Source of the DNA: an uncultured Draconibacterium sp.
GTDB lineage: Bacteria; Bacteroidota; Bacteroidia; Bacteroidales; Prolixibacteraceae
Length of the DNA stretch: 64,000 bases
Direction of reading: 5' to 3'
Assembly: GCF_963674925.1 (NCBI RefSeq)
Contig: NZ_OY771647.1
Span: 1,193,501 to 1,257,500, forward strand
Under the pieces are notes generated by a model. It saw only the letters and a list, made by a program, of their open reading frames with translations. It had not been told where the DNA came from and made no database searches. The translations under genes and the position numbers were made by a program. Below, piece after piece: positions 33,350-42,732 of this stretch (within the stretch, counting starts at the first letter, position 1; every line of letters starts with the position of its first letter).

Positions 33350-35005
33350 ATGAACAAGAAAACAACAATACTTTTACCTGTGCTGATTGCAATTGCCGTT
33401 GCAGCAGGTATTTTAATCGGAAACCTTTTAAGTCGGAATGCTGCTACTCCGGCATTTCACGGAATGGGGTTCGCGCAACCCAATAAAATCTCCACTATTC
33501 TCGACCTGGTTAACAGGGGATATGTAGACAGTGTAAATACCAGCGAAATTGTTGAAAGTACGATTCCGGAGATACTAAAAAATCTCGATCCACATACCAG
33601 TTACATTCCTGCCCGCGACATGAACGAAGTGCAGGAGGAAATGAGCGGTAACTTTTCAGGTATTGGTGTACAGTTCTCTATTCAGGAAGATACGGTTCGT
33701 GTAATTGAGGTAATTCCCGAAGGCCCTTCAAGCAGGGTGGGCGTTTTGCCCGGCGACCGCATTGTAAGTGTAAACGATTCGTTGATTGCGGGTGTAAAAG
33801 TGCAAAACAACACGGTTATGTCGCTTCTGCGCGGCGAAAAAAACTCGAAAGTTCGGGTGGGCATAGTACGCTCGGGTTACGATGACGAACTGGAGTTTGA
33901 AATTACGCGTGGCGATATTCCGCTCTACAGTGTTGATGTGTCGTATATGATTGATGATAACACCGGTTTTATAAAAGTCAGCCGTTTTTCAAATGCCACA
34001 TACCGCGAGTTTGTGGAGGGAATGCTGAAGCTGAAAAATGCAGGTGCCGAGAAGGTGATTATCGATTTGCGCAGCAATCCCGGCGGAGCGTTGGTTGGTG
34101 TGTTACAAATGGTTGACGAATTTCTGGAAAAAGGAGAACCTATTTTGTATACCGAAGGCCTTCATCAGCAACGTAAAACATACAATGCTTCGGCAAAAGC
34201 TACTTTCTCCGACATTGGTGTTTATGTAATGATCGATGAATTCTCTGCATCGGCAAGCGAAATTTTTGCCGGCGCAATGCAGGATAACGACCGCGGTTTT
34301 GTGATTGGTCGTCGTTCGTTTGGAAAAGGACTGGTACAAGAGCAAATTCCATTGATGGACGGCTCGGCGTTGCGTCTTACTGTGGCACGTTTTTATACGC
34401 CAAGCGGACGCTGTATTCAAAGTTCGTACGATGATGGCAACGAAGAATATTACAACCATATTTACGAACGTTTTCATAATATGGAGCAGTTGGTTGCCGA
34501 CAGTATTCATTTTGTTGATTCGTTGCGGTACGAAACCAAAGGCGGACGCATTGTATACGGCGGGGGCGGTATTATGCCCGACTTTTTTGTACCGGTTGAT
34601 ACCACAGGGAATTCGGAATATTTCAATCAGATTTACCGCAAAGGACTGATTTATTCGTTTGCTTATGCTTATGCCGATTCGCACCGCGAGGATCTTTCTA
34701 AATTCACCACAGCCAGCGAGTTCGAGAATTATATGGATCAACACCACGCCATGAACGAATTTATTTCTTATGCCGAAGAGAAGGGCGTTAAAAGAGATGC
34801 TGAAGGTTTAAAGATATCGGGAAAGGTGATTAACACGCAAATGAAAGCATACATTGCCCGGAATATTATTGGTGAAGAAGGTTTTTACCCGATCATCAAA
34901 CAAATTGATAAAACCTTGTTGCGCGCCATCGAGGTATCGCAGCAAAACCTGATGGTGCAAAATGTGGTAGCTACCGATTCGGTGGTAGTGCCCTTTGCAC
35001 AATAG
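33350..35005 (+). CDS. S41 family C-terminal processing protease
   Basis: A 551-residue periplasmic protease of the Prc/CtpA type. An N-terminal anchor helix (6-27) is followed by a helical segment, a PDZ domain (about 85-180: GIGVQFSIQEDTVRV, GVLPGDRIVSVND) and the protease domain with LRSNPGG, the Ser motif SASASEIFAGAMQD and the Lys in RSFGKGLVQ, a Ser-Lys dyad. It trims proteins in the periplasm. The C-terminal 190 residues are helical and typical of the Bacteroidota version. A terminator follows at 35029-35073. Confidence 0.94.
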   Translation: MNKKTTILLPVLIAIAVAAGILIGNLLSRNAATPAFHGMGFAQPNKISTILDLVNRGYVDSVNTSEIVESTIPEILKNLDPHTSYIPARDMNEVQEEMSGNFSGIGVQFSIQEDTVRVIEVIPEGPSSRVGVLPGDRIVSVNDSLIAGVKVQNNTVMSLLRGEKNSKVRVGIVRSGYDDELEFEITRGDIPLYSVDVSYMIDDNTGFIKVSRFSNATYREFVEGMLKLKNAGAEKVIIDLRSNPGGALVGVLQMVDEFLEKGEPILYTEGLHQQRKTYNASAKATFSDIGVYVMIDEFSASASEIFAGAMQDNDRGFVIGRRSFGKGLVQEQIPLMDGSALRLTVARFYTPSGRCIQSSYDDGNEEYYNHIYERFHNMEQLVADSIHFVDSLRYETKGGRIVYGGGGIMPDFFVPVDTTGNSEYFNQIYRKGLIYSFAYAYADSHREDLSKFTTASEFENYMDQHHAMNEFISYAEEKGVKRDAEGLKISGKVINTQMKAYIARNIIGEEGFYPIIKQIDKTLLRAIEVSQQNLMVQNVVATDSVVVPFAQ

Positions 35006-35028
35006 CCATTAACTTGCTTAGTATAATG

Positions 35029-35073
35029 ATCCGGGCCGTATTATTAGAAAAGATAAACGACCCGGATTTTTTT
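35029..35073 (+). terminator. Terminator after the S41 gene
   Basis: ATCCGGG (35029-35035) pairs with CCCGGAT (35061-35067), followed directly by a run of T. The loop of 25 bases is long. Confidence 0.6.
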
Positions 35074-35140
35074 GTGGAAATAACCGGCGGTAGGGGGATT
35101 TTTCGTACGATATTTTATGAAACTGAAAACTTTTCTAAAG

Positions 35141-35212
35141 TATCAATGGTGATAATTAATCAAATTGTACAATATCCTAAAATATACATCAGGATATTTA
35201 ATCAAAGTGTAC
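35141..35212. promoter_or_regulatory. Operator-like cluster of inverted and direct repeats
   Basis: Three signals lie within 72 bases: TATCA/TGATA (35141-35154); direct repeats TTAATCAAATTGTAC (35156-35170) and TTAATCAAAGTGTAC (35198-35212), 14 of 15 identical and 42 bases apart (four helical turns); and between them a perfect inverted repeat AATATCCT/AGGATATT (35171-35198). The cluster lies about 160 bases upstream of an HTH gene and looks like a cooperative binding site. Confidence 0.5.
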
Positions 35213-35368
35213 AGTTTTATAAAAAGCAAAAGCTGATAATTTAGGAAAATGAAACAATTCCTAAAGATTAGCAATCAATACTTTAGGAGAGATCTCATTT
35301 TGATAAATAATCAAACAGGTAATATTCTCGGGTGAGAAGATTTTCTTACTTTTAAGAAAAAACCTGTT

Positions 35369-35827
35369 ATGTCCACAAACAATTATACCCCAATTACGCC
35401 CGAATTAGTTTTTAATGGTTTGATTGATAACCCCGGGAAAGAAATTAAAAAGTGCACAGAGCTGGTTCGGGAGAATAATGCCAGCGAAAATAACTACATG
35501 GATATGTTTGCCAATTTGGTGCGGATTTACGGCAAACGCGATGCGAAAGATTATGCCAAAATGTTAAATGCCAATTATCGGCATTTCGATGGGGCTATCC
35601 GCTGTATGTCGGGCATGAGCGCACACGAATGGATAAACAAATACTTGTGTTTAGTGGCTTGCGATTTGGTGGAACACACCGATTTTACATTTAAAAGCAT
35701 CGGTAAGATTTTGGGATTTTCGCAAAGCAGTTTCTCACAGTTTTTCCGAAGCCAGCAAAAAATGCAGCCCTGGGAGTACCGGAATTTGAAACGCCATGGC
35801 CGCAAACGTGGATTCTTTTACGATTAG
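35369..35827 (+). CDS. Small AraC-type HTH protein
   Basis: A 152-residue protein with an AraC-type double helix-turn-helix (about 45-148) and almost no effector domain. The second half reads FTFKSIGKILGFSQSSFSQFF, the classic second HTH, then QPWEYR. The first HTH (RDAKDYAKMLNANYRHFDGAI) is divergent. Such short regulators are frequent in Bacteroidota; a target is not known. The rich repeat cluster at 35141-35212 in its upstream region suggests autoregulation. A dispersed repeat region follows the stop. Confidence 0.8.
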   Translation: MSTNNYTPITPELVFNGLIDNPGKEIKKCTELVRENNASENNYMDMFANLVRIYGKRDAKDYAKMLNANYRHFDGAIRCMSGMSAHEWINKYLCLVACDLVEHTDFTFKSIGKILGFSQSSFSQFFRSQQKMQPWEYRNLKRHGRKRGFFYD

Positions 35828-35871
35828 ACATTAGTAATTGGTGATAGGAATCCGAAAGCAGGGACTTGTAA

Positions 35872-36014
35872 CCAGTAACAGATTTCTCCTCGCTTACTCG
35901 TCGAAATGACAGCATCTCGGCACTCGTATCTTGTAACTAGCATCCAACATCCAGTAACCAGTATCCAGTAACAGATTTCTCGCTGTGCTCGAAATGACAG
36001 CAGCTCGTCACTCG
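35872..36014. repeat. Two copies of a dispersed repeat
   Basis: Copy 1 (35872-35926) and copy 2 (35965-36014) share CCAGTAACAGATTTCTC, CTCG..TCGAAATGACAGC and CACTCG, with a 5-base difference in the middle. Between them lies a row of short CATCCA/CCAGTA-type words (35941-35970). The region is non-coding and fits a family of intergenic repeats known from many Bacteroidota genomes (recalled, not searched). Confidence 0.6.
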
Positions 36015-36033
36015 CCACTCGTGTCTTCCGAAA

Positions 36034-37026
36034 CTACTTCGAAATCTCCAACATCCGTTGAATTGGGATGCGGGCTTTTTCAATTACGTCTTGTGGCAAT
36101 GTAACCTCCGGTTGTTCGTGTTTTAAGCAGATATACAGCTTTTGCAGGCTGTTTAGCTTCATGTACTCGCAGTCGTTGCAGGCACAGGTTGAATCGTTTG
36201 ACGGTGCCGGAATAAATAGCTTATCCGGACAAGCTTTGGTCATCTGGTGCAGAATACCGCTTTCGGTTGCTACAATAAATTTCTTTGCATCGCTGCTTTG
36301 TACGTAATTCAGCAGGGCAGTTGTTGATCCAATATGATTTGCCAGCAGTAATACCGGTTTTTCGCACTCGGGGTGGGCGATAAATTCGGCATCAGGATGT
36401 GCGTCCATCAGGTCGATAATCTTTTCTACCGAATATTGCTCGTGAACCATGCAGGCTCCATCCCACAATACCATGCTGCGGCCGGTTATGCTGTTGATAT
36501 AGTTTCCAAGGTTTTTGTCCGGAGCAAAAATCAGCTTCTGATCTGCAGGGAAACTGTCGACAATTTTTTTGGCATTGGCCGATGTACAAACAATGTCGGA
36601 CATGGTTTTTAACGCCGCTGTTGCATTTACATAGGTAATTACCTTGTGGTCGGGATATTTGGCTTTGAATTCAGCAAATTTATCAGCCGGCGCCGATTCG
36701 GCCAACGAACAGCTTGCTTTCAGGTCGGGAAGAATCACTTTTTTATTGGGATTGATGATTTTGGCTGTTTCGGCCATAAAATGCACCCCCACAAAAACAA
36801 TCATCTCCGCATCGGTACTGGCTGCTGCCTGGGCCAGACCAAGGCTGTCGCCAACGTAGTCAGCAATGTCCTGCAGTTCGCCCTCAACGTAAAAGTGGCT
36901 GAGTATTACCGCATTCTTTTCCTTTTTCAGGCGTTTAATTTCTTCAACCAACTTAAGGCTCGGATCAATTGTCTCTTCAATATAACCCTTCTCGTCCAAC
37001 ATTTTATCTATATGAAGCTGTTCCAT
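36034..37026 (-). CDS. nadA: Quinolinate synthase NadA
   Basis: A 330-residue enzyme that joins iminoaspartate and dihydroxyacetone phosphate to quinolinate, in NAD synthesis. The three Fe-S cluster cysteines are present: Cys106 (LKASCSLAES), Cys192 (WDGACMVHE) and one of 281/283/286 in CACNDCEYM. HFYVEGELQDIADYVGDSL near the N-terminus is typical. NadB and NadC are not next to it. It is a single gene with its own -7 box candidate and the repeat region beyond its 3' end. Confidence 0.97.
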   Translation of the reverse strand: MEQLHIDKMLDEKGYIEETIDPSLKLVEEIKRLKKEKNAVILSHFYVEGELQDIADYVGDSLGLAQAAASTDAEMIVFVGVHFMAETAKIINPNKKVILPDLKASCSLAESAPADKFAEFKAKYPDHKVITYVNATAALKTMSDIVCTSANAKKIVDSFPADQKLIFAPDKNLGNYINSITGRSMVLWDGACMVHEQYSVEKIIDLMDAHPDAEFIAHPECEKPVLLLANHIGSTTALLNYVQSSDAKKFIVATESGILHQMTKACPDKLFIPAPSNDSTCACNDCEYMKLNSLQKLYICLKHEQPEVTLPQDVIEKARIPIQRMLEISK

Positions 37027-37052
37027 CTCTTAGTTTCTGAATAAACAGGGCG

Positions 37053-37060
37053 CAAAAATA
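37053..37060 (-). promoter_or_regulatory. Candidate -7 box of nadA
   Basis: On the minus strand the bases read TATTTTTG, an exact TAnnTTTG match 27 bases before the nadA ATG. A weak CTG stands at the -33 place. Confidence 0.4.
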
Positions 37061-37113
37061 TAAATTCCTGTAAAAAAAACAGTGATATCGGTTAAATGTT
37101 TGGTTTTGAAGCA

Positions 37114-37140
37114 TAAAAAAAGCCGCATAACTGCGGCTTT
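37114..37140 (-). terminator. Rho-independent terminator of the TonB receptor/lipoprotein unit
   Basis: AAAGCCGCA (37119-37127) and TGCGGCTTT (37132-37140) form a perfect 9-bp stem; on the minus strand a T run follows (37121-37114). It lies 31 bases after the lipoprotein stop. Confidence 0.85.
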
Positions 37141-37170
37141 CTTCATATTGAGTTGGACAAATATCGTCCT

Positions 37171-38673
37171 TTATTGAGCACTTACGTGGCTGAAATAGAA
37201 ACCATGTGAAAGTTGATCTGATCCCTGATAAGACCCTTTCGTCGCGATAACGGTTAGCGTATCCCCTACTTTAATACCTTTAGCAGCTAGCAAACCTTTT
37301 CTGTCATCACCGGTTGCGCCATATTTTGGATAACATCCATATACATAAATTTCACTATCGCCGTCTTTCAAATAAAGATTACCGTAATCCTGATTAGTAA
37401 TCGATGTTATTTCACCACTTACAATATAGTAGGTGTTGGAATCATCAGCTTTAGTCAGCACCTCTGCTATGGTAGCTTTAGTGGCGGTTATAGGCAGAAT
37501 ATTTTCCAAGACCGAACCACTTACTTGTGGAGATCCATTATATGCTGCACGTTTGCCAACAATTGTGATAATGTCGCCTTCTTTTACACCGCTACCGGCA
37601 AAATCTGCAATTTTATACACATATGTTTCTCCAGAGAAATCGCTCAGGTATAATTTTCCAGATGTAGCATCGGAAATACTTGTAATAACGCCAGTCAAAC
37701 GATATAATGTGTTGCCAACTTCTGCCGCAAGGAATTCAGCAATAGTTACGTCTAAGATAGATCCTTCCTGGCTCAACATTGTTTGTGCTGTATAGTTTTT
37801 AGTTCCATCAGTAGTGCTGAATGTGAGAGTCGTTTCGCGATCTCCTGCTTCATTAGCTTCAGCTCTGAACGTTACTACAGAACTTGTTCCTGCAGTTTGG
37901 ATCGATGAAATGGATAACCACGACTCGGCATCAGCAGGAATGTCTACCGATAAGCCTTCGCCTTTGCAGGTAACATATGCAACAAATTCACCGCCTTCGA
38001 TAGGAAGCTCAGCGTTTAGTACCGAATCAACTTTTACCAATGATTTATTGATACTGACAACTGACACATTAACCAACTCTACAGTTCCATTGTAAGTAGT
38101 TTTTGGTCCCTGAACAGTAATTTCATCACCTACCTCAAGCCCCCAGCTTAAAAAGTTTTTCTCACCACCTTTTGAATCAAGTGTACCATAAATATAAATA
38201 GAACCTGTTTCATCCTCCAGATACCAGTTACCATAAGTTGTGTTGGTTATTGCTGTAACAACACCGGTTACCTGGTAGGTTTTACTGTCAGGTCCGTCAA
38301 TTACTTCCTTGCAGGTAGCAGGGGCAATTGTTGTCAAACCCTGGATGACATTTATTCGCTGAGTTGCTTCTCCACATTGAATTGAAAGCTCTGCCTTGCG
38401 ACCATCGATGGCCGATTCAGCCGAAAATGTAAGTGTTGATTCTCCGGCACTGCCAGAGGCTGAAGAGATCGTTAACCATTCAATATCGCTCGTTACTGTC
38501 CAGCTATCGGTAGCTGTTACAGTGATGGAAGTAGAACCTCCATCTACAGGAATAGATACGTAAGACGATGATACCTGAATTTCTTTAAGCAGTGTCACCG
38601 TGTCTTCATCTTCGCAACTTGTCATCAGGGCAAATAGCGCGATGAATATTGGAAATAAATATTTTAATTTCAT
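37171..38673 (-). CDS. BACON and OB-fold (DUF5689-like) lipoprotein
   Basis: A 500-residue surface lipoprotein (lipobox MTSC, Cys20, then EDED, a surface-export context). Domains: BACON (about 28-112, with GGSTSITVTATDSWTVTSD), OB-fold (about 118-210), a second BACON-like domain (about 215-305), and two more OB-folds (about 308-400 and 403-498). The OB parts repeat YQVTGVVTAIT..YGNWYLED / YRLTGVITSIS..SGKLYLSD / YYIVSGEITSI..YGNLYLKD. These are DUF5689-like domains thought to bind nucleic acid or sugar; the ligand is not known. It lies 18 bases after the TonB receptor gene and is surely co-transcribed with it. Confidence 0.87.
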   Translation of the reverse strand: MKLKYLFPIFIALFALMTSCEDEDTVTLLKEIQVSSSYVSIPVDGGSTSITVTATDSWTVTSDIEWLTISSASGSAGESTLTFSAESAIDGRKAELSIQCGEATQRINVIQGLTTIAPATCKEVIDGPDSKTYQVTGVVTAITNTTYGNWYLEDETGSIYIYGTLDSKGGEKNFLSWGLEVGDEITVQGPKTTYNGTVELVNVSVVSINKSLVKVDSVLNAELPIEGGEFVAYVTCKGEGLSVDIPADAESWLSISSIQTAGTSSVVTFRAEANEAGDRETTLTFSTTDGTKNYTAQTMLSQEGSILDVTIAEFLAAEVGNTLYRLTGVITSISDATSGKLYLSDFSGETYVYKIADFAGSGVKEGDIITIVGKRAAYNGSPQVSGSVLENILPITATKATIAEVLTKADDSNTYYIVSGEITSITNQDYGNLYLKDGDSEIYVYGCYPKYGATGDDRKGLLAAKGIKVGDTLTVIATKGSYQGSDQLSHGFYFSHVSAQ

Positions 38674-38691
38674 ATGATCTGTTCTTTTAAA

Positions 38692-41600
38692 TTAGTTGAA
38701 AATATATTTGATACCAATAGAAGCATTCCAGCACTGACCCAATGTATAGCTTGGTTTGAATGTTTCGGTATCACCATGGATTGAAGCAGGTGTTGAGAAT
38801 GTAGCCACACCGTCGGCATCTACACCTTCGTATTTCAGGATGCGAGGATCAGAACCAATTTCAGGGTTCAGGTATTTAGCTACACCCCAACTGTTGTTGA
38901 AGAAGTTCATCACGTTTTTAACATCAAAGCTAAGTTGCAGTTTGTGTTCGTTGTTACCTGTTTTAATCGAAAAATCATGTTTGTAGCTGAAGTCAACACG
39001 ATGTACCCATGGAGAGTAAACGCTGTAGGCTTCTGCATAGTCGCCTTGTTGATCTTTCAGATAATCATTTGCATGAACATAGTCCATAAAACGAGTTTGG
39101 TCGTCTGTTGAAACAAAGCGGAATTCGTTGTTTGCCACTTCGTCGTCGGTTGGAACGTAGATTGCATCGTAGTTGTAACCATCACCGTTCATGTCGTTAA
39201 CCGTCATAAAAGAGTAGTTAGCTCCACCATGCCATCCTTCATAGATAAAGCTGTAGTGGTTACCGCTTTTGTCGTGGGCAGTAAGCGATGCCACCAAACG
39301 GTCGGGTGTGGTATATTGCGAATTGTGCAATTTAATGTTATTAGGACCTTCCACAGTTGGAACGTAAGTAAATGCCGATTCCGGATTCGATCCCGGCATG
39401 CCGGTTACATCTTTTGCAACGGTGTGCGTATAGGCAGCCATCAGGCTGATCCATTCTGCCGGTTGAGCATTTACAGTGATGTTGGCTGACCAGCCATAAC
39501 CACGGCTTGTGTTATCCAAAATAAACGCCTTGGTTCCGGTGCGGTAACCTGCCGGATAAACCGGACGATTGTCAACTCCGTTAAAACGGGCAAAACCACC
39601 AACGTTTGGAATACTCCAGTCGGAAATAGAAACCCCGTTTATCGTTTTATTGTAGATTCCTTCTACTGTTGCAGACAATGGGAAAGATGTTGGGAATGCA
39701 TAATCAACAGCAAATGATGTTTTCCATACTTGTGGCATCTTAAAATCTGAAGCTATACCCGCAATTGCAGAAGGAACTGTTCCGTCTTCAGGTGAAATAG
39801 TTGTAGGGTAACCTAAGGCTGCCAGCTTATCGTGAAGTGCTGCTATTGTTGCATTTCCTTCAGCATCGGTTACCAAACCACCGGCGAATTCATCCATTGA
39901 GAAGCCATTGTTCTCAGCATTTCTTGCATTTATTTGTGCCTGGTATTGAACCATACCACCATTGGTTGGCATGTTGGTGAAGAATACCAGTGGTAAGTTA
40001 CCCGAGAAAAGACCGGTACCACCACGAACCTTCAGACTCTTGTCTCCTGAAGCATCCCATACAAAACCTACACGTGGCGAGAATATGATATTTGCATCTG
40101 GCCATTTTCCTGTATCAATACTACGACCGGAATAATCAAGATCTTTGATTGCCTGGTTGGTTATCAGGTCATTATTGTTGAAGATAAGCGCGTCAATGCG
40201 AAGGCCGTACGAAAGTTTAAATCTTTCGGTAACACTCCAGTCATCCTGGGCATACGCTCCAATTTTGTTACTTCTTACACGAGCTGCAGGATTCATTTCA
40301 CCATCGTAGCCATAAGTTAAGTTAACAATCTCAGGAGTTGCTTCGTTTAAGAAGTCGTCAAGACTTGAGTAGCGATAATAACCGGTTCCGTTACGCATGT
40401 AGGCATTATCAGCCATTTTATATTCGTAAGCAATACCGCCAACAATTTTATGATTACCTGAATAAAAAGTCACCTCATCTTTAATGTTCCATACATTGTT
40501 ATGAACACCGTTGTTCCAGGTAAATAGCTCGTAACCTAATGAGAGGTAAGCCTGATCGTCTTTCAAAATATCGATAAAAGGAAACGGTGCCGAATTTGTT
40601 CCGCGAACATCGTCGAGTTTTGAAAAGGTTGCCAGGAACTGGTTAGAGATGTTTTCCGATAAACGACTGTTTAAGTCAAAAGAAAAGGAATGAACAAGGT
40701 TGTCCATCGAATACATCGAGTTGGCATACGACATTGAAGCCTTTGACATCCTGGCCTCAGACATACGGGTACCTCCGTCCATAGAAGATGCGTTAGGCGA
40801 TCTCCACGAAGAATTCTTTGTGTAGTTATAGCGTAAGGCTAAACGATGTTTGTCGGTGATGTTCCAGTCGATTCGGGCAAGCAGTTTTTTGTTGCTTTGA
40901 TCAGCCGGGAAACTGGTGTAAGATCCTGTTTCATATCCATATTTATTTCTTACAAAATCAGAAACGGTCTGAAGGTCGTCTTCTGTTGTGCGTGAAATAA
41001 AATTGTCCGGATCGGCAACACCATCGGTTGAAGCTCTCCAGCGATTGGCAATGGTTGGTGTTTCTTCCTTTTCAGCGTTTACGAAGAAGAACAATTTGTT
41101 TTCAATGATCGGACCTCCTAAAGTGAATCCGTATAAGGTATTACGGTCTTTTTCACGTGCTCCGGCTATTTCCACTCCATCAGCAGTATTTCCGCGCATG
41201 TTTTCATTTCGGTGATAAGTGTATGCGCTTGCTTTAAAGGTATTTGTTCCCGATTTTGTAATAGCGTTTACACCACCACCAATAAAGTTTGTCTGGCGTA
41301 CATCGTATGGGGCAATTACAACCTGCAATTCTTCAATAGCTTCAATAGAAATTGGATTACCTCCACCAGGAAGCGCATCGCTTAAACCAAAGTTATTGTT
41401 GAAATTAGCTCCATCCACAGTAAAGTTAGCCGTACGACCATCGGAGCCGACAAAGCTCATTCCATCGCCTCCATAAGGAGAAAGGCGGGTAATGTCCATA
41501 ATACTGCGGGTTACGGTAGGTAAATTATCAATCTGGTCGTTTGTGATATTGGTAACTGCTCCGGTTTTCTCATTAGAGAATTTTGTGCGGCTTGCCGAAA

Positions 41601-41958
41601 CAATAACTTCATCTAATGATAATGCTTCTTCAGAGAGCACAACATTCATTACATAGTTTTCACCTAAACTCAACGTAATATTGTTTTGTGTGAATGCACC
41701 ATATCCTATAAACGTAATTCTTACAGAATAAGGTCCTCCTACACGCATACCGTTTAGGTTGAACCGGCCCTCCACGTTGGTTACGGTACCATAAGTCGTT
41801 CCTGAAGGGGTGTGTGTGGCAACCACTGTTGCGCCTATAACAGCTCCTTCAGTATCAGTAACACGTCCACTCATACTGGATGTGGTTACCTGTGCCTGAA
41901 TAATAGTAGCAGAAAAAAGAATGAATGCTACTAATAAAAAACTGATTTTTTTAATCAT
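38692..41958 (-). CDS. Oar-like TonB-dependent outer-membrane receptor
   Basis: A 1088-residue TonB-dependent receptor from ATG 41958 (MIKKISFLL); the upstream frame to 42063 has no signal peptide at its start. Signal peptide (1-22), carboxypeptidase-like regulatory domain (about 27-110: MSGRVTDTEGAVIGATVVAT), plug (about 120-240: EVIVSASRTKFSNEKTGAVT, FTVDGANFNN) and a large barrel ending KYIFN. Features such as GLSDALPGGGNPISIEAIEE and VIAPYDVRQTNFIGGGVNA mark the Oar subgroup, distinct from SusC. Substrate is unknown; Oar-type proteins are linked to protease or peptide export and uptake. The neighbouring OB-fold lipoprotein is the probable surface partner. Confidence 0.9.
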   Translation of the reverse strand: MIKKISFLLVAFILFSATIIQAQVTTSSMSGRVTDTEGAVIGATVVATHTPSGTTYGTVTNVEGRFNLNGMRVGGPYSVRITFIGYGAFTQNNITLSLGENYVMNVVLSEEALSLDEVIVSASRTKFSNEKTGAVTNITNDQIDNLPTVTRSIMDITRLSPYGGDGMSFVGSDGRTANFTVDGANFNNNFGLSDALPGGGNPISIEAIEELQVVIAPYDVRQTNFIGGGVNAITKSGTNTFKASAYTYHRNENMRGNTADGVEIAGAREKDRNTLYGFTLGGPIIENKLFFFVNAEKEETPTIANRWRASTDGVADPDNFISRTTEDDLQTVSDFVRNKYGYETGSYTSFPADQSNKKLLARIDWNITDKHRLALRYNYTKNSSWRSPNASSMDGGTRMSEARMSKASMSYANSMYSMDNLVHSFSFDLNSRLSENISNQFLATFSKLDDVRGTNSAPFPFIDILKDDQAYLSLGYELFTWNNGVHNNVWNIKDEVTFYSGNHKIVGGIAYEYKMADNAYMRNGTGYYRYSSLDDFLNEATPEIVNLTYGYDGEMNPAARVRSNKIGAYAQDDWSVTERFKLSYGLRIDALIFNNNDLITNQAIKDLDYSGRSIDTGKWPDANIIFSPRVGFVWDASGDKSLKVRGGTGLFSGNLPLVFFTNMPTNGGMVQYQAQINARNAENNGFSMDEFAGGLVTDAEGNATIAALHDKLAALGYPTTISPEDGTVPSAIAGIASDFKMPQVWKTSFAVDYAFPTSFPLSATVEGIYNKTINGVSISDWSIPNVGGFARFNGVDNRPVYPAGYRTGTKAFILDNTSRGYGWSANITVNAQPAEWISLMAAYTHTVAKDVTGMPGSNPESAFTYVPTVEGPNNIKLHNSQYTTPDRLVASLTAHDKSGNHYSFIYEGWHGGANYSFMTVNDMNGDGYNYDAIYVPTDDEVANNEFRFVSTDDQTRFMDYVHANDYLKDQQGDYAEAYSVYSPWVHRVDFSYKHDFSIKTGNNEHKLQLSFDVKNVMNFFNNSWGVAKYLNPEIGSDPRILKYEGVDADGVATFSTPASIHGDTETFKPSYTLGQCWNASIGIKYIFN

Positions 41959-42527
41959 AGATTTGGAATTTAAATAATTATTGAATGGATTGTATGTGTT
42001 TGTTTTTCTTATCGTTAAAAGACAATGGGTGGTATAACATAACGCATTGTTTTGTGTATTCAATTGTGGCTCTCATTTTGTTTTTGTGTGCAGTTTTTTA
42101 TTGACTATAAAATCAATCTCTCCACCCTGATTTCCTAAACATGCAGCAAAGGAAACCTTTCTTCCAGTTATTTTTGTTAAATAGATGTTATCTTAATGTG
42201 TATTATACCTTAACTTTTACCCCCACTTCGAACAAGATAAAATTCCTATTAATGCTGAGTAAAAACAAACCAACTCGTATTAAGTTGTTAAACAAATTGT
42301 TCGAGTTATTAACAAATTTATTCACATTTTAACAGTTCCGCAACGTTGTGTCACTCGCCAAAAAGACTCTTATTGTTAAATAATCTAAGAGATTCTCATT
42401 TTATTAAAAAATTCCTGAAAAATAATATCTTCTGTAAAAGGCAGTAAATCAATAAGAAAGAATAAATTACTCAGATTGTATGTAAAAAATATGGTACTAT
42501 GTGTTGCAAAGTACTAGATTAATGACA
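41959..42527. other. Gene-free AT-rich stretch between divergent units
   Basis: About 570 bases without a credible gene; the open frame 42141-42332 has no features. The stretch must hold the promoter of the minus-strand receptor unit, but no clear TAnnTTTG box is seen on that strand. The plus-strand promoter begins near 42504. Confidence 0.5.
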
Positions 42528-42535
42528 TATATTTG
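42504..42535 (+). promoter_or_regulatory. Promoter with -33 and -7 boxes, long leader
   Basis: TTG at 42504-42506 and TATATTTG at 42528-42535, spaced by 21 bases, match the Bacteroidota sigma-ABfr pattern (TTTG, 19-21, TAnnTTTG). It would start a leader of about 190 bases before the ATG at 42733. The leader is almost free of T on the plus strand and repeats GAAACAGAAAACA-like words (for example 42637-42651, 42705-42720). It also contains a short hairpin CGAAG/CTTCG (42656-42671). Confidence 0.6.
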
Positions 42536-42732
42536 TAATGCAAATAACAGTGTAAAAAAAAGTACAATCTTAAAAAAAGTTCTTTGCAGGTTGTAACGGA
42601 AACAAAAAACAATCGTCTTAAAAACGGAAACAGAAAACAATTAGAAAGCAGAAACGAAGAGCGAACTTCGGAAAAAATCGCAAAGCCAAAAAACAAAAAC
42701 AAAACAGAAACAGAAAACAAAAACTCAAAGTC

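Noticed and set aside
42141..42332. 63-codon open frame between divergent units
   Set aside because: Hydrophobic and basic AT-rich chance frame with no start signal or family.
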